From Kitasatospora cinereorecta (GTDB taxonomy: Bacteria > Actinomycetota > Actinomycetes > Streptomycetales > Streptomycetaceae), in assembly GCF_024172095.1 (NCBI RefSeq), contig NZ_JAMZDX010000004.1, positions 992,001-1,056,000 on the forward strand: DNA of 64,000 nt. The letters are read 5' to 3'. The position numbers were made by a program, and so were the translations under genes. This document shows, in pieces, positions 17,531-26,161 of this stretch (positions are counted from its first letter, which is position 1; each line of letters starts with the position of its first letter). The notes beneath the pieces are model-generated. The model searched no databases. It was given only the letters and a program-made list of their open reading frames with translations, and was not told where the DNA came from.

Positions 17531-17559
17531 CGCCGGTTCCTGGGCATCAGGAACCGGCG
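17531..17559 (+). terminator. Hairpin terminator after the RHS gene
   Basis: A perfect 12-bp stem, CGCCGGTTCCTG, with loop GGCAT, begins 27 bases after the RHS stop codon. Its closeness to the stop argues that the RHS gene is transcribed without a downstream partner. Confidence 0.8.
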
Positions 17560-17811
17560 GATCGGGCGAAAGGCGGCACCGGACAGCACAACCGGCCTCC
17601 GCCGAGACCGTTGACCACGAGGGATCGACCGGCTTGGACGAAGCCGTTGGGTATGTGATCTGCTCGTGGATGAAATTTTCCCGCATGACGTCAGCGTTCC
17701 GCTCGCGTTCGACGACGCGTCGGAAGCCACCGCGGTAAGCGGGTCGGCGTCATCAGCCAGTTCCCGCTGCTCGACGTCCAACAGCACATGGATTTCCCGG
17801 GATGGCACCTG
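17560..17811. other. Gap between the RHS terminator and the phage remnant
   Basis: No intact gene is seen where an immunity gene would be expected. Short plus-strand frames (for example from 17666, beginning MDEIFPHDVSVPLAFDDASE) change composition quickly. The protein-like plus frame around 17788 is antisense to the intein remnant. The minus strand probably holds further decayed intein sequence. Confidence 0.4.
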
Positions 17812-18614
17812 CTATTCGTCTGGGACCACGAGGGGGACGACGCCCTCCGGGAGGGTGCTGCGGACTACGTGGTCGCCTACCTGGATGAGGTTCGCCGGAA
17901 CCCACCCGCGGTCGGTCAGTACCGGGTGATTACCGGTGGCGGGCAGCTCCTGGCCACCGGCAGTCGTCAGGACGACCAGTTCCCCCTCGTGCCACCGCCT
18001 CGTAGCAGCCAGGGCTGACGGACCGGACGCCACGACGCCTGCGGGGAAGCAATTCGGGTGGCGCAGGAAGCCGGTGTTGTACCGGTACCGGGCGCCGGCC
18101 AGGACGGCGCAGCGGGCACAGCTTGGCGGGTTGAGGACGCGGACGTAGCCGGTAGTGGTGCGGTTGGAGGCGATGGCGGCGCCGGTGGCGGAGCGGCCGT
18201 CGTCCGCGGTCTCGGTGGCGACGGATCGCAGGAGGGTGGCGAGGGAGCCGGTCATGGCATCTGTGGCGCTCTGGCCGGCGAGCATGCGCCACTTGGCGTC
18301 GAGGACGGGCTCATACATCAGCGACAGCAGGGGGCGGCCGTCGGCGGCCCGGCCGGTGAACGCAGCGGTGCCGGCGATGCCGGCCGGGCCGGAGGTGGCT
18401 CCGTCGCGGCGAGGACCGCGAAGACGTAGTCCTGGGCCGGGGCGGCGGCCTGTTGCTGGCTGTCGGTGACGAGTTGGGTCAGGGCGGGGCCGAGGGCTGC
18501 CCACTCGCGGTCCAGTCCGTACGGGTCCAGGGCCCGCCACAGGCGCTGGGCGCGGCGGACGGTGCGCTGCTGCTGGAGGTAGTGGCTGGTACCGAGTTCG
18601 GTGGCAGTGGGCAC
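17812..18614 (-). pseudogene. Actinophage MuF-like structural protein interrupted by a truncated intein
   Basis: From ATG 18614 the minus strand encodes MPTATELGTSHYLQQQRTVR and DYVFAVLA. After a frameshift near 18405 it continues GPAGIAGTAAFTGRAADGRP, DAKWRMLAGQSATDAMTGSL, then YVRVLNPPSCARCAVLAGAR and YRYNTGFLRHPNC. That Cys-rich end is the signature of MuF-type head-morphogenesis proteins of actinophages. At HPNC the frame changes character to FPAGVVASG...ATRRWHEGELVVLTT and ATGNHPVLTDRGWVPANLIQ, then GDHVVR. These are intein blocks A and B (a Hint domain starting with the nucleophilic Cys). It stops at 17812 without C-terminal intein blocks or the rest of MuF. Several lesions make the gene inactive. 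Confidence 0.75.
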
Positions 18615-18770
18615 TTGTGACCACCTCCTCGATGCGGGCTGACCGATCGCGCGTGCTGGGTATGCGGTTTCGGTGACATGACCTGACGGGTGATGCCGGC
18701 TGCGGGCCGGTCCGGCTACGGCGCGGACCGCGGGGTGTGGCAGCGCGAGAACGATCTGAGGGGTGGGCTG

Positions 18771-19333
18771 GTGAAAGAGCTGATTCTGTTAGTCGTGGGG
18801 TTCCTGCTAACCACGGTGCTGGGTGGACTGCTTGGATTCTTCTTCAGCAACGCACCTGGGCTCACCAGCACCGTGTTCAGATCCAGGACCATGACCGGGA
18901 CCGGGCCGTGCTGGTATTCGAGGAGATCAGCAGGTTGCTGGACAAGCGCCTCTACCGGCTTCGGCTCCTCTACTGGAGCCTCGCGGAGGACACCGACACG
19001 CGGTCCGAACGGTCCGAGTCCCGTATGCAGGACTACCGGCAAGTGCTGTACGAGTGGAACGACAGCATCAACCGGAACCTTGCCCTCATCGAGCAGTACT
19101 TCGGTATCGACATCCGAGATCGCCTCGACTACAGGGTCGGGACGACCTTCGTTGCACTGGGCCGGGCCGTCGAGGCCATGTGGAGACTATTCGACAGCCC
19201 CACCGCGGCAAACGGCGGTCAGATTGACGATGCGCTGCTGGCCGAGCTCGAATCGCAGATCTACCACTACAACCTGGACATGCTGCGGGCCATCCAGGAT
19301 GGAAGAGTCGGCCGGTCGGCCGGACGTGGGTAG
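18771..19333 (+). pseudogene. Membrane-anchored hypothetical protein with a one-base frameshift
   Basis: GTG 18771 follows GAGGGG. The N-terminus VKELILLVVGFLLTTVLGGL is a clear transmembrane helix. Near 18842 the frame must shift to continue QQRTWAHQHRVQIQDHDRDR, AVLVFEEISRLLDKRLYRLR and on to a C-terminal helical domain ending IQDGRVGRSAGRG. The two frames join naturally as GFFFQQRTWAHQHR if one base is restored; 563 bases is not a multiple of three. The soluble part is charged and alpha-helical, likely coiled coil. It lies between two phage remnants on the opposite strand. Family unknown. Confidence 0.65.
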
Positions 19334-19348
19334 CGGCCCTCCAGTGGC

Positions 19349-19800
19349 CTACGCGGCGGCCGGCTGCCGGGTTTCGGGCGCGGGGGCGGCGGGGTCCGGC
19401 TGCGGGTCTGTGCTGGGCGGGGGCCTGGGGCCGTAGCCGGCGGCGAGGTCGCCGCCGATGGCGCGGTCGAGGGCGTCGTGCTGGATGCGGCGCATGCGGG
19501 CGCGCTGCACGGCCGAGTAGCCGAGGTCCTCCCAGGTCTGCTCGGTGGGCAGCAGGCCGAGTGGAGCTTCACGACGGCGTCGGCCTTCTGCGGGTAGGTC
19601 GGTGTCGCGGGGTCGCGCCGCACGGTCTCGAGGCTGCGGGCCTGCTTCGGTACCTCGCCGTCGCGAACCAGCAGGGCCAGACGCATCACCCGCTCCCACG
19701 GGCCGCCGAAGGCCCGCTGGCGGCAGTCCGGCGAGGGAGGCAACCATGCGGGCAAGCAGGTTGATCGACTCGCCTCCTGTCCCGTCCGGACACGGCATCG
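19349..19800 (-). pseudogene. Actinophage portal protein, C-terminal fragment with a frameshift
   Basis: The minus strand encodes ESINLLARMVA, then LPPSPDCRQRAFGGPWERVM, RLALLVRDGEVPKQARSLET, VRRDPATPTYPQKADAVVKL. After a frame change near 19560 it reads GLLPTEQTWEDLGYSAVQRA, RMRRIQHDALDRAIGGDLAA and a Pro-rich end. The W.RVMRLALL...ATPT..QKADAV.KL....LP.E..WEDLGYS block is the usual C-terminus of SPP1/HK97-type portal proteins in actinophages. Only the last 150 residues remain. Portal followed downstream by MuF is the normal phage head-gene order, so both remnants come from one prophage. Confidence 0.75.
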
Positions 19801-20077
19801 GCTCTTCCGCGCCGCCGCCGGTCTTAGGTCGGCCCGGACTGGCTCTCCTCAGGTACCCGGCGCCAGTCCTGATACCCGGACACCGACGCTCCGTCAGCTC
19901 CGCAGGAAAGCCGGAACTATCGGACCGCCCGACCGCTGTCAAGACGCCCCGCCCGGGCAGAGACCGCCGACAACCGGCCACTCCTGCTCCCGGCCCGTGC
20001 CTCCGCCCGGCGAGACCGGTATCTGTGGTGCCCGCGGTCTCACGGGGGGACCGCCGAAGCCCGGAAAGGCACCCTTC

Positions 20078-20485
20078 ATGAAGATACGGAAGGCAATGGC
20101 CGGTCTCCTCGTCGCCGGCCTCGCAGCCGTCGGCACCGCCGCGACGGCCCCGGCCGCTCACGCGGACGGCTACGGGTGCGCGGGCAGTCTGGTGTGGTCC
20201 CACACGATGACCGCCGGCACCGTGTACACCTACTTCGACGGCACCAACAACTGCTCCGTGTTCGTCAAGTCGACCTACTACGGCACGCCGACGACCGTCG
20301 AGCTCCAGATCGAGAACAACGCCGGCCAGTGGGGCAACCTCGACAACCACGGCCCGTACAAGTACTACGCCGGTCCCTCCCGCGTCTACGGCGTCGGCCA
20401 CTGCGTCCGGGAGTTCATCTACGCGGAGAACCCCTCGGGCGGGGCCATCGAGAACGACTACACCGACTGGCACTCCTGCAACTGA
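20078..20485 (+). CDS. Small secreted Cys-containing protein
   Basis: ATG 20078 with GGAAAGG upstream gives 135 residues. The signal peptide reads MKIRKAMAGLLVAGLAAVGT, with cleavage after AHA near residue 29. The mature protein of about 106 residues has four Cys (GYGCAG, NNCSVF, GHCVRE, HSCN), enough for two disulfides, and is rich in aromatic residues and Asn/Gly (YYGTPTTVELQIENNAGQWG, HGPYKYYAGPSRVYGVGHC). Spontaneous beta-structure and an extracellular role are likely. It resembles small secreted hypothetical proteins common in Streptomyces. Function unknown. It stands alone. Confidence 0.8.
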   Translation: MKIRKAMAGLLVAGLAAVGTAATAPAAHADGYGCAGSLVWSHTMTAGTVYTYFDGTNNCSVFVKSTYYGTPTTVELQIENNAGQWGNLDNHGPYKYYAGPSRVYGVGHCVREFIYAENPSGGAIENDYTDWHSCN

Positions 20486-20639
20486 GGCGCCGCCTGCTCC
20501 ACCGCGGCGCTGGGCGGCGGGGAGCTCGACCTGGTGATCCAGCCGGGCACTGGCGGCAAGCGCGTGGTGGCCGACGTGGCCTGGCGAGCCGGTGCGACGT
20601 GTGCTGCGCCGATGGTGCTCGGGGTCAGCCCACAGCGTG

Positions 20640-21140
20640 GAGCGTGCGCCGACGCCGGTCGGCAGCGGCCTTCTCTGCTGCGCTCGCACCACGGTGAGGT
20701 AGGCATGGGCCGCCATGGCCAGGGCGAAGTGCCGGTGCCAGCCCGGGTAGCGGCGGACCTGGTAGTCGTCCGGACCGCCCTGGTCTTTCGCCGTTTGACA
20801 ACATTCCTCGACGGCCCAGCGGGCGTCCGCGACAGCGATCAGCTCGTTGAGCGTGGCCTCGGCGGGCGCGTAGGCGATGTAGTAGGCGACCCTTGTGGGA
20901 TCGCCGATGCTGTGGCGGGCCAGGACCCAGTGCTTGCGGTCGGGGCGGCGCCGGGGCCGGACCTCCAAGCGGGCCAAGTCGTAGACCCGCAGGCAGTGGG
21001 CGTCCTCGCCGCACGAGCGGCGCTTCCACTTCTGCCGGGGCAGATCGGCCATCAGGTCGTGCAGCCGATGGTGCATTGCCCATCGGGTGACGACGGTGTC
21101 GTGGCTGGTGGTGGCCACGACGTGGAAGACGTCGGCCTGC
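20640..21140 (-). pseudogene. IS701-family transposase, C-terminal fragment
   Basis: Minus-strand reading gives FHVVATTSHDTVVTRWAMHH, LPRQKWKRRSCGEDAHCLRV, HWVLARHSIGDPTRVAYYIA, DARWAVEECCQTAKDQGGPD and DYQVRRYPGWHRHFALAMAA. These are the end of the catalytic domain of Streptomyces IS701-type transposases, including the RW.VEE.......G.D.YQVR block with the third catalytic acidic residue. A stop at about 21141 and loss of frame after HAYLTVVRA show it is a fragment. No terminal repeats were found. Confidence 0.8.
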
Positions 21141-21471
21141 TACCGCTGTTCGAGCGGGGTGTGGGTGGCAGCCGCTACGGGGGTCGGGCGCGGGTGGTGA
21201 ACGTGGTGTGCCCTGAGGGCGGTGGCACGGGGGGCAGTCGCTCTCAGGGAGTTCAGTGACAGCCAGTGACAGGTGGACAGGGTGGCCGGCGGGTGCGTGG
21301 CCCCGCCAGGGTCTGTCGTGAGCGGTTGTCACGGGGCGTGAGGACCGTCGGTGGCACCGTTCAGGCCGGCGGCACCACTCATCCCGTGTCCCTGGCCTGC
21401 CGGTCCTTCCCTTCGGAGGAGTCCGGGCCCGATCGCCGGGCGCCGGGGAGCCGGTGGCGGCGCTTCGCCCG

Positions 21472-21630
21472 TCATCCGGTGTGCTTGAGTGCGAGGACGT
21501 CGACCAGGCGGAGGTCAGGGTCGGCGGCGAGCAGCTCGGGGCCGACCTGAGACAGGGCCGCAGGGATGCGGCCCGTGAGGTGGGCCTGGCGGGCGTCCTC
21601 GTCGGCGAAGTGGTGGTGCCGCGCGGCCGA
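21472..21630 (-). pseudogene. C-terminal fragment of an antibiotic-biosynthesis-monooxygenase-like protein
   Basis: The minus strand encodes HHHFADEDARQAHLTGRIPA, ALSQVGPELLAADPDLRLVD, VLALKHTG. The pattern (FADEDARQAHL.G.IP.AL......LLA..PD.RLVDV.A.K) is the C-terminal half of an ABM/quinol-monooxygenase-type dimeric ferredoxin-like domain. The N-terminal half is absent; at about 21630 the sequence switches to another gene remnant on the plus strand. A recombination junction is the simplest reading. Confidence 0.6.
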
Positions 21631-21639
21631 CGGTCGCAA

Positions 21640-21793
21640 CGGCGGGGCCGGGGCCGCCACCCTGGCGCTCGAGCTTCCCGGCGAGGCGGAGGTACTGACC
21701 CGTCTGCGCGAGGTCGCGACCGGGGTCGGCCGGGACTACCTGCTGGTCTTCACGCCGGAGGGCAACCCGTACCACCTGCTGATCGGCGGCTGA
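21640..21793 (+). pseudogene. C-terminal remnant of an unidentified protein
   Basis: From about 21640 the plus strand encodes GAATLALELPGEAEVLTRLR, EVATGVGRDYLLVFTPEGNP, YHLLIGG and a stop at 21791-21793. Composition is normal for a real protein, but there is no start or ribosome binding site and the upstream sequence belongs to the ABM remnant on the other strand. The stop is one base before the GTG of the DUF1963 gene, so it was once probably the upstream member of that operon. Family not recognised. Confidence 0.45.
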
Positions 21794-21794
21794 C

Positions 21795-22597
21795 GTGGAG
21801 TTCGACGACCCCGCCGCGATGCTCCGGGGTGCACCGAGCGCCTCGGCGCCGACGCTGGATGGCAGTTCACGGCGCTGGCCCGCCGCGGCTTCCGGCTGGA
21901 ACCCGCCTGGGCCGAGACCGACGCCGCGCCCACCGGCCGCTGCCGGCTGGGTGGGCCCGCGCTGCTCGAACCGGGGACCGCCTGGCCCGAACTCGACGGC
22001 GTCCCGCTCTCCCTGCACGCCGTCCTCGACACCGACGCTCTCGCCCCGTGGCTCGGCGAGGAGCTGCCGACCCGGCCGGGGCTGCTCAACGTCTTCCACC
22101 TCGACCCCGACGTGCCGTACGAGGTGTACGCCGCGCTCGACACGACCGACCCCGGAGTGTGCCGGGTGGTGCCCGCCGATCCCGTACGGGCGGTCGAGAC
22201 GGCGGCGCCCGCCCCGGCGAGGAGCTACCCGGCCCGGGCGGTCCACGCCGCCGGGGTGACCATGCTGCCGGACTGCTGGGACGTCGAGGACACCGACCTC
22301 GCCTTCGACCGGGACGAGCACTGGGGGGCCGCCTCGCTCGTCCTCGAGGCCATGGACGGCCTCGACGGCAACACGGACGACCGCCACCGTGCCTTCGGCC
22401 GGCCCGACACCTCGTACGGGTCGGGGGCGACCCGCCGCGACGCCGACGGCCCGGCCGTCCAGCTGCTGCAGCTGGCGGGGGACGCCGAGCTCGGCTGGGG
22501 CTGGGGCGACGCCGGCAGCCTGTACGTCACCATCCCGCTGGGGGCCTACGCGGTGGGCGACTTCGGCCGGGCCACCGCGGACCTGCGCTGCTGCTGA
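21795..22597 (+). pseudogene. DUF1963 (YwqG-like) protein with an N-terminal frameshift
   Basis: GTG 21795 begins VEFDDPAAMLRGAPSASAP. Near 21845 a one-base shift is required to continue WQFTALARRGFRLEPAWAET, CRLGGPALLEPGTAWPELDG, VPLSLHAVLDTDALAP, and later LLNVFHLDPDVPYEVYAALD, ending LGWGWGDAGSLYVTIPLGAY. The block GGPALL.PGT.WPE..G.PL.L.A.LD is diagnostic of DUF1963, a family of uncharacterised cytosolic proteins. The downstream frame is fully open, so the lesion is single and recent, or is an assembly error. The C-terminus ends a few bases from the convergent penicillin-binding protein gene. Confidence 0.7.
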
Positions 22598-22601
22598 GCC
22601 G

Positions 22602-24305
22602 TCAGCCGGTGCCGGCCGACTTCAGGAGCTGGGTGGCGGCCTGGCCCGCCGCGTCGGCGCCGTGGCCGGCACCCTCCACCTCGACGGCGACGGCGAGGTC
22701 GCCGCGGTAGGCGATGAACCAGCTGTTGGGGTGCCGGCCGTCGACCTCGGCGGTACCGGTCTTGGCGCCGACCTGGCCGGTGAGGCCGGCCATGGGTGCG
22801 CGGGCGGTGCCCTCCCTCGCGGTGGCGGCCATCATCGACCGCAGGTCCCGTGCCACGTCCGCGGGGAGCCGGGCGGGGGCGGTGGCCCGGTCGGGGATGC
22901 CGTCGACCAGGACCGGCTGGTGGAAGGTTCCGTTCTGCACGGTGGCGGCCACGGAGGCCATCAGCAGGGTGTTGACCTGGATGCCGCCCTGGCCGATGTA
23001 CTCGGCGGCCTGCTCGTCCCGGCTGTCGGGAGCGGGGATGCGGGCGTCGAAGCTGGTCAGGCCGGTGTGCCAGGACAGGCCGAGTCCGAACTGCTCGGCG
23101 GCGACCTTGCCGAGGGTGCCGGGGGCGAGTCGGGCCAGCCCCTGGTCGATGAAGGCGGTGTTGCAGGAGTGGGCGAAGTCGTCGGTCAGGGTGTAGCCGA
23201 GGTGGTCGCCGCGTTCGTCGTTGTGCCACGCCTTCGGGGAGTTGGTGGTGTCCTTGCAGGGCGCCGGACTGTCCGGGGAGAGCCCGGACTCCAGCAGGGC
23301 GGCGGCGGTGACCACCTTCATGGTCGAGCCAGGCGCGATGCCGCCGCCGAAGGCGCGGTCGAAGCCTCCGGCGGGGGCGTTGGCGACGGCGAGGACGTGG
23401 CCGGTGCTCGGTTCGATCGCCACCAGGGATCCGGCCCTGCCGCCGGCGGTCTGTTCCGTGAGGGCCGCCTCGGCCGCGCGCTGCAGGGCCGCGTCGATGG
23501 TCACCCGCAGCTCGGCGCCGCTCGGCCGGCTCAGCAGGAACAGCTGTTCGGCCGGCCGCCCGGCGCCGGGCAGCAGCACCACCGCCTGCCCCGGCGTACC
23601 GGCACCGCCGTCGGGTGCCTTGACCCCGACGAGCAGCGCCTTCACCGATGAGGAGTCGTCCAACGGGGCGCCGTTCCGGTCGACCAGCCGGCCGGCGGGG
23701 ACGGCCTCGGCCTGGACGGCAAGCGTCGCACCGGCCGTCAGGCCGGGATGCATCACGGCCGGTTCCCAGTGGACGACGGTCCGGCCGTCCCCGGTACGCA
23801 CCGTGCCGAGCGTGCCGTCGTACTCCCAGGCGCGGTCGACGCCTTCGAAGGCCAGCCGGGCGTGGAACCCCACCGCCGTCCGACCGGCCTCGGCGGGCGC
23901 GGGCGCACCGGGGGTGAGCGTGAAGTCGGTCGGCCGGAGCTGCTGTTGGAAGGCGGCGAGCGCGCCGGCGGCGATGTCCTGCCGGTCGGTCAGGGCCGCG
24001 GCCGCGGCGAAGTCGCCCTTGCCCCAGGCAGCGAGGAAGTCCTTCGCCGCCGCGGCGGCCTGCTCGGCGGTCGGCGGGTGGGCGGTCGCCGACGGTACGG
24101 GCCTCGCGCCGTCACCGCCGCCCTTGGAGCCGCCCATGATCGCGTGGGCCACGTTGTACACGCCGTACCCCCCGACGGCCAGCATGCCCACGCACACCAC
24201 CGCGACGCCGACCCTGACCGCCCGCCGTGCCCTCCCCGGCGCTCGGCCCTCCGTGTCCACCGCGTCCGGTTCGTGCTCGTCGTCCTCGTACTCGTACTCG
24301 ATCAT
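22602..24305 (-). CDS. Penicillin-binding protein with MecA_N-type domain
   Basis: ATG 24305 (behind GAGGGGG) gives 567 residues; an in-frame start eight codons upstream lacks a good ribosome site. Residues 1-27 are acidic/basic cytoplasmic sequence, followed by a single membrane helix at about 28-58. An NTF2-like MecA_N domain spans about 80-190. The transpeptidase domain has the three serine-enzyme motifs STMK (327-330), SCN (380-382) and KTGT (515-518). It cross-links peptidoglycan outside the membrane. The MecA_N/transpeptidase layout is typical of class B enzymes, some with low beta-lactam affinity, so a role in beta-lactam tolerance is possible but not shown. Confidence 0.93.
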   Translation of the reverse strand: MIEYEYEDDEHEPDAVDTEGRAPGRARRAVRVGVAVVCVGMLAVGGYGVYNVAHAIMGGSKGGGDGARPVPSATAHPPTAEQAAAAAKDFLAAWGKGDFAAAAALTDRQDIAAGALAAFQQQLRPTDFTLTPGAPAPAEAGRTAVGFHARLAFEGVDRAWEYDGTLGTVRTGDGRTVVHWEPAVMHPGLTAGATLAVQAEAVPAGRLVDRNGAPLDDSSSVKALLVGVKAPDGGAGTPGQAVVLLPGAGRPAEQLFLLSRPSGAELRVTIDAALQRAAEAALTEQTAGGRAGSLVAIEPSTGHVLAVANAPAGGFDRAFGGGIAPGSTMKVVTAAALLESGLSPDSPAPCKDTTNSPKAWHNDERGDHLGYTLTDDFAHSCNTAFIDQGLARLAPGTLGKVAAEQFGLGLSWHTGLTSFDARIPAPDSRDEQAAEYIGQGGIQVNTLLMASVAATVQNGTFHQPVLVDGIPDRATAPARLPADVARDLRSMMAATAREGTARAPMAGLTGQVGAKTGTAEVDGRHPNSWFIAYRGDLAVAVEVEGAGHGADAAGQAATQLLKSAGTG

Positions 24306-24528
24306 TCCCGCCCCCTCGTCGCCGACCACTGCGGTGGCGATCCTCCGGCCCCGAACGGCCGGGCGTCATGAGTACGCGTACTCAGAAAAGCGGACCGGCC
24401 CGCATCGGATCCTGCTCCGATCGGGGGCTGTCCGGGTTTGTCCGCCGAGTCTGCGGGGGCGCGGCGGACCCGGGGGCTACACAGGTAGCACCGGTCGGTT
24501 CGTACACTCCAGGAAAGGCGGCCCCGCC

Positions 24529-24807
24529 GTGACGTCGAACGTGAAGCCCAACCAGCAGCTCCTCGATGACCTGGCCAGCCTCAGCACGCCGGACCACTTC
24601 GGCAAGTCGCTGCTGCGCTCCCTCCTGAAGAAGGCGTCGACGCACGACGATCCGACCAAGCCGATCGACATCACGGTCACCTTCCGGGTGCACCCGGTCA
24701 CAGCACACGCCGTCGTCGACCACGGGGCCCAGGTCTGCGACGAGTACATCCTGCCGTCCGGCACGATCGTCAGCCGGAACTGCTCGCCGCACGAGCTGCC
24801 GATGTGA
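24529..24807 (+). CDS. Small hypothetical protein (92 residues)
   Basis: GTG 24529 has AGGAAAGG nine bases upstream. The product begins MTSNVKPNQQLLDDLASLST and continues PDHFGKSLLRSLLKKASTHD, then VTFRVHPVTAHAVVDHGAQV, and ends IVSRNCSPHELPM. It has an amphipathic helical N-terminal half and a short strand-rich C-terminal half with two Cys (VCDEYIL, RNCSPH). No signal peptide, membrane helix or known domain is visible. It is divergent from the penicillin-binding protein gene across a 223-bp gap. Codon use is normal for the window, which supports a real gene. Function unknown. Confidence 0.65.
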   Translation: MTSNVKPNQQLLDDLASLSTPDHFGKSLLRSLLKKASTHDDPTKPIDITVTFRVHPVTAHAVVDHGAQVCDEYILPSGTIVSRNCSPHELPM

Positions 24808-24880
24808 GGTCGGGCGGTCGAGGGCCCCGGGGCCGGGCGCAGCAGTGGCCGGCGCCGGGGCGTTCGCGGTCCGGTCCCGC

Positions 24881-25438
24881 TCAGTCGAGGGTGACGCCGC
24901 GCTCGCGGGCGAGTTCCTCCAGGCCGTAGCGGGCGACGTGTTCGGCGTTGGTGAGGTCGATGGTCCGGATGCCCTCGACGGCGAGCCGTTCGTTGACGGC
25001 GTCCAGGTGCTGCCGGACAAGGAGCTTCTCGGCGTCGGTGGTGCGGCCCTTGTGCGGCCGGCCGGCGTGGTCGAGGCTGGCGTAGTTGACGCGCTCCCTG
25101 GCGGCGGTCGGCGCCGCGCCCTGGCTCGGGACGGTCCGCGCCACCCGCTTGGCGCCGCGCAGCACCTCGGCCATGGGCGCGGCCCCCGCGAGGCGGTTGA
25201 ACGTCTCGGCCTCCAGGACGACGGTCTCCGGCTCGTCGGAGTCCGGGTGGTGGAGTTCGATGGTCACCAGGTCGAGCGCCAGCTCCTCGAGGGTGGTCAG
25301 TTCCTCGGCCAGCGCCTCGATCTCGACCGGGCCGTCCTCCAGGTCCGGGTGCTGGCGCACCACGATGCGTACCAGCTCGCCGTCGTCCTCGACGTGCTTG
25401 CCGGTCAGGTCCGAGAACCGGATGATCTTCTGGCCCAT
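24881..25438 (-). CDS. Hypothetical protein, acidic, 185 residues
   Basis: ATG 25438 follows GAGAGGAAGCC. The N-terminus MGQKIIRFSDLTGKHVEDDG is followed by a strongly acidic central part (HPDLEDGPVEIEALAEELTT). A basic/hydrophilic linker (AKRVARTVPSQGAAPTAARE) leads to a C-terminal segment GIRTIDLTNAEHVARYGLEE. The opening resembles the QKI...DDL.G motif of Lsr2-like proteins and the end resembles their short helix-turn-helix region. However, the AT-hook-like RGR of Lsr2 is not evident, so I do not assign it there. Soluble, no signal peptide. It lies just upstream of the convergent-looking two-component operon but is separated by its own ribosome site. Confidence 0.75.
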   Translation of the reverse strand: MGQKIIRFSDLTGKHVEDDGELVRIVVRQHPDLEDGPVEIEALAEELTTLEELALDLVTIELHHPDSDEPETVVLEAETFNRLAGAAPMAEVLRGAKRVARTVPSQGAAPTAARERVNYASLDHAGRPHKGRTTDAEKLLVRQHLDAVNERLAVEGIRTIDLTNAEHVARYGLEELARERGVTLD

Positions 25439-25474
25439 GGCTTCCTCTCGTTGCGGCAGTGATCAGCGGAGAGC

Positions 25475-26161
25475 CTACGCCCGGGCGGTGACCAGGCCGG
25501 TCTCGTAGGCGGCGATGACTGCCTGGGCTCGATCACGGACGCCGAGCTTGCCGAAGATGCTGGTGATGTAGTTCTTCACGGTGGAGTTGCTGATCCCGAG
25601 GGCGAGCGCGATCTCGGCGTTGTCGAGGCCGGTGGCCATCAGGCGCCACACCTCGACCTCGCGGGGCGTCAGTTCGCCGGTGTCGGGCGGCGGGGAGCCG
25701 GCGGGCTGCGCCGCGCCGGCGGGCGTCCGGACGTAGGCGGAGATCAGCCGGGTGAGCAGGCGCGGGGCGACCGCGGCCTCGCCGGCGTGGACGGTACGGA
25801 TCGCGGCGCCGAGGTCCTCCGGGGAGACGTCCTTGGGCAGGAAGCCGTACGCCCCGGCGCGCAGCGCGGCGACCACGTACTCGTCCAGGTCGAAGGTGCT
25901 GAGGGCGAGCACCCGGCAGTCGGGCAGCGTGTCGGCGAGTTCCTGCGTCGCGGCGACGCCGTCCAGGACGGGCATCCGGATGTCCATCACGACGACGTCG
26001 GGGCGCAGCCGGTGGGCGAGGTCGACGGCCTGCCGGCCGTTCTCGGCCTCGCCGACGATGTCGAGGGACGGGTCGGGGCGAAGGATCAGCGACAGGCCGT
26101 GCCGGACCAGCGGCTGGTCGTCGGCGATGAGGACCCTGATCCGCGGCGTCGTGCCGGTCAC
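25475..26161 (-). CDS. NarL/LuxR-type response regulator
   Basis: GTG 26161 overlaps the kinase stop by four bases (GTGA), giving 228 residues. The receiver domain has the acidic pair D14/D15 (LIADDQPLVR), the phosphoacceptor D60 (VVVMDIRMPVLDG) and the conserved Lys in GFLPKDVSPEDL. The C-terminal LuxR HTH reads LTPREVEVWRLMATGLDNAE, IALALGISNSTVKNYITSIF. It is the cognate DNA-binding partner of the adjacent kinase. The divergent MMPL exporter 300 bp beyond the kinase is a likely target, by position only. Confidence 0.95.
   Translation of the reverse strand: MTGTTPRIRVLIADDQPLVRHGLSLILRPDPSLDIVGEAENGRQAVDLAHRLRPDVVVMDIRMPVLDGVAATQELADTLPDCRVLALSTFDLDEYVVAALRAGAYGFLPKDVSPEDLGAAIRTVHAGEAAVAPRLLTRLISAYVRTPAGAAQPAGSPPPDTGELTPREVEVWRLMATGLDNAEIALALGISNSTVKNYITSIFGKLGVRDRAQAVIAAYETGLVTARA

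Noticed and set aside
17788..18018. Plus-strand frame starting MDFPGWHLLFVWDHEGDDAL as an immunity gene for the RHS protein
   Set aside because: It is antisense to the intein segment, lacks a ribosome binding site and loses protein-like composition within 60 codons.
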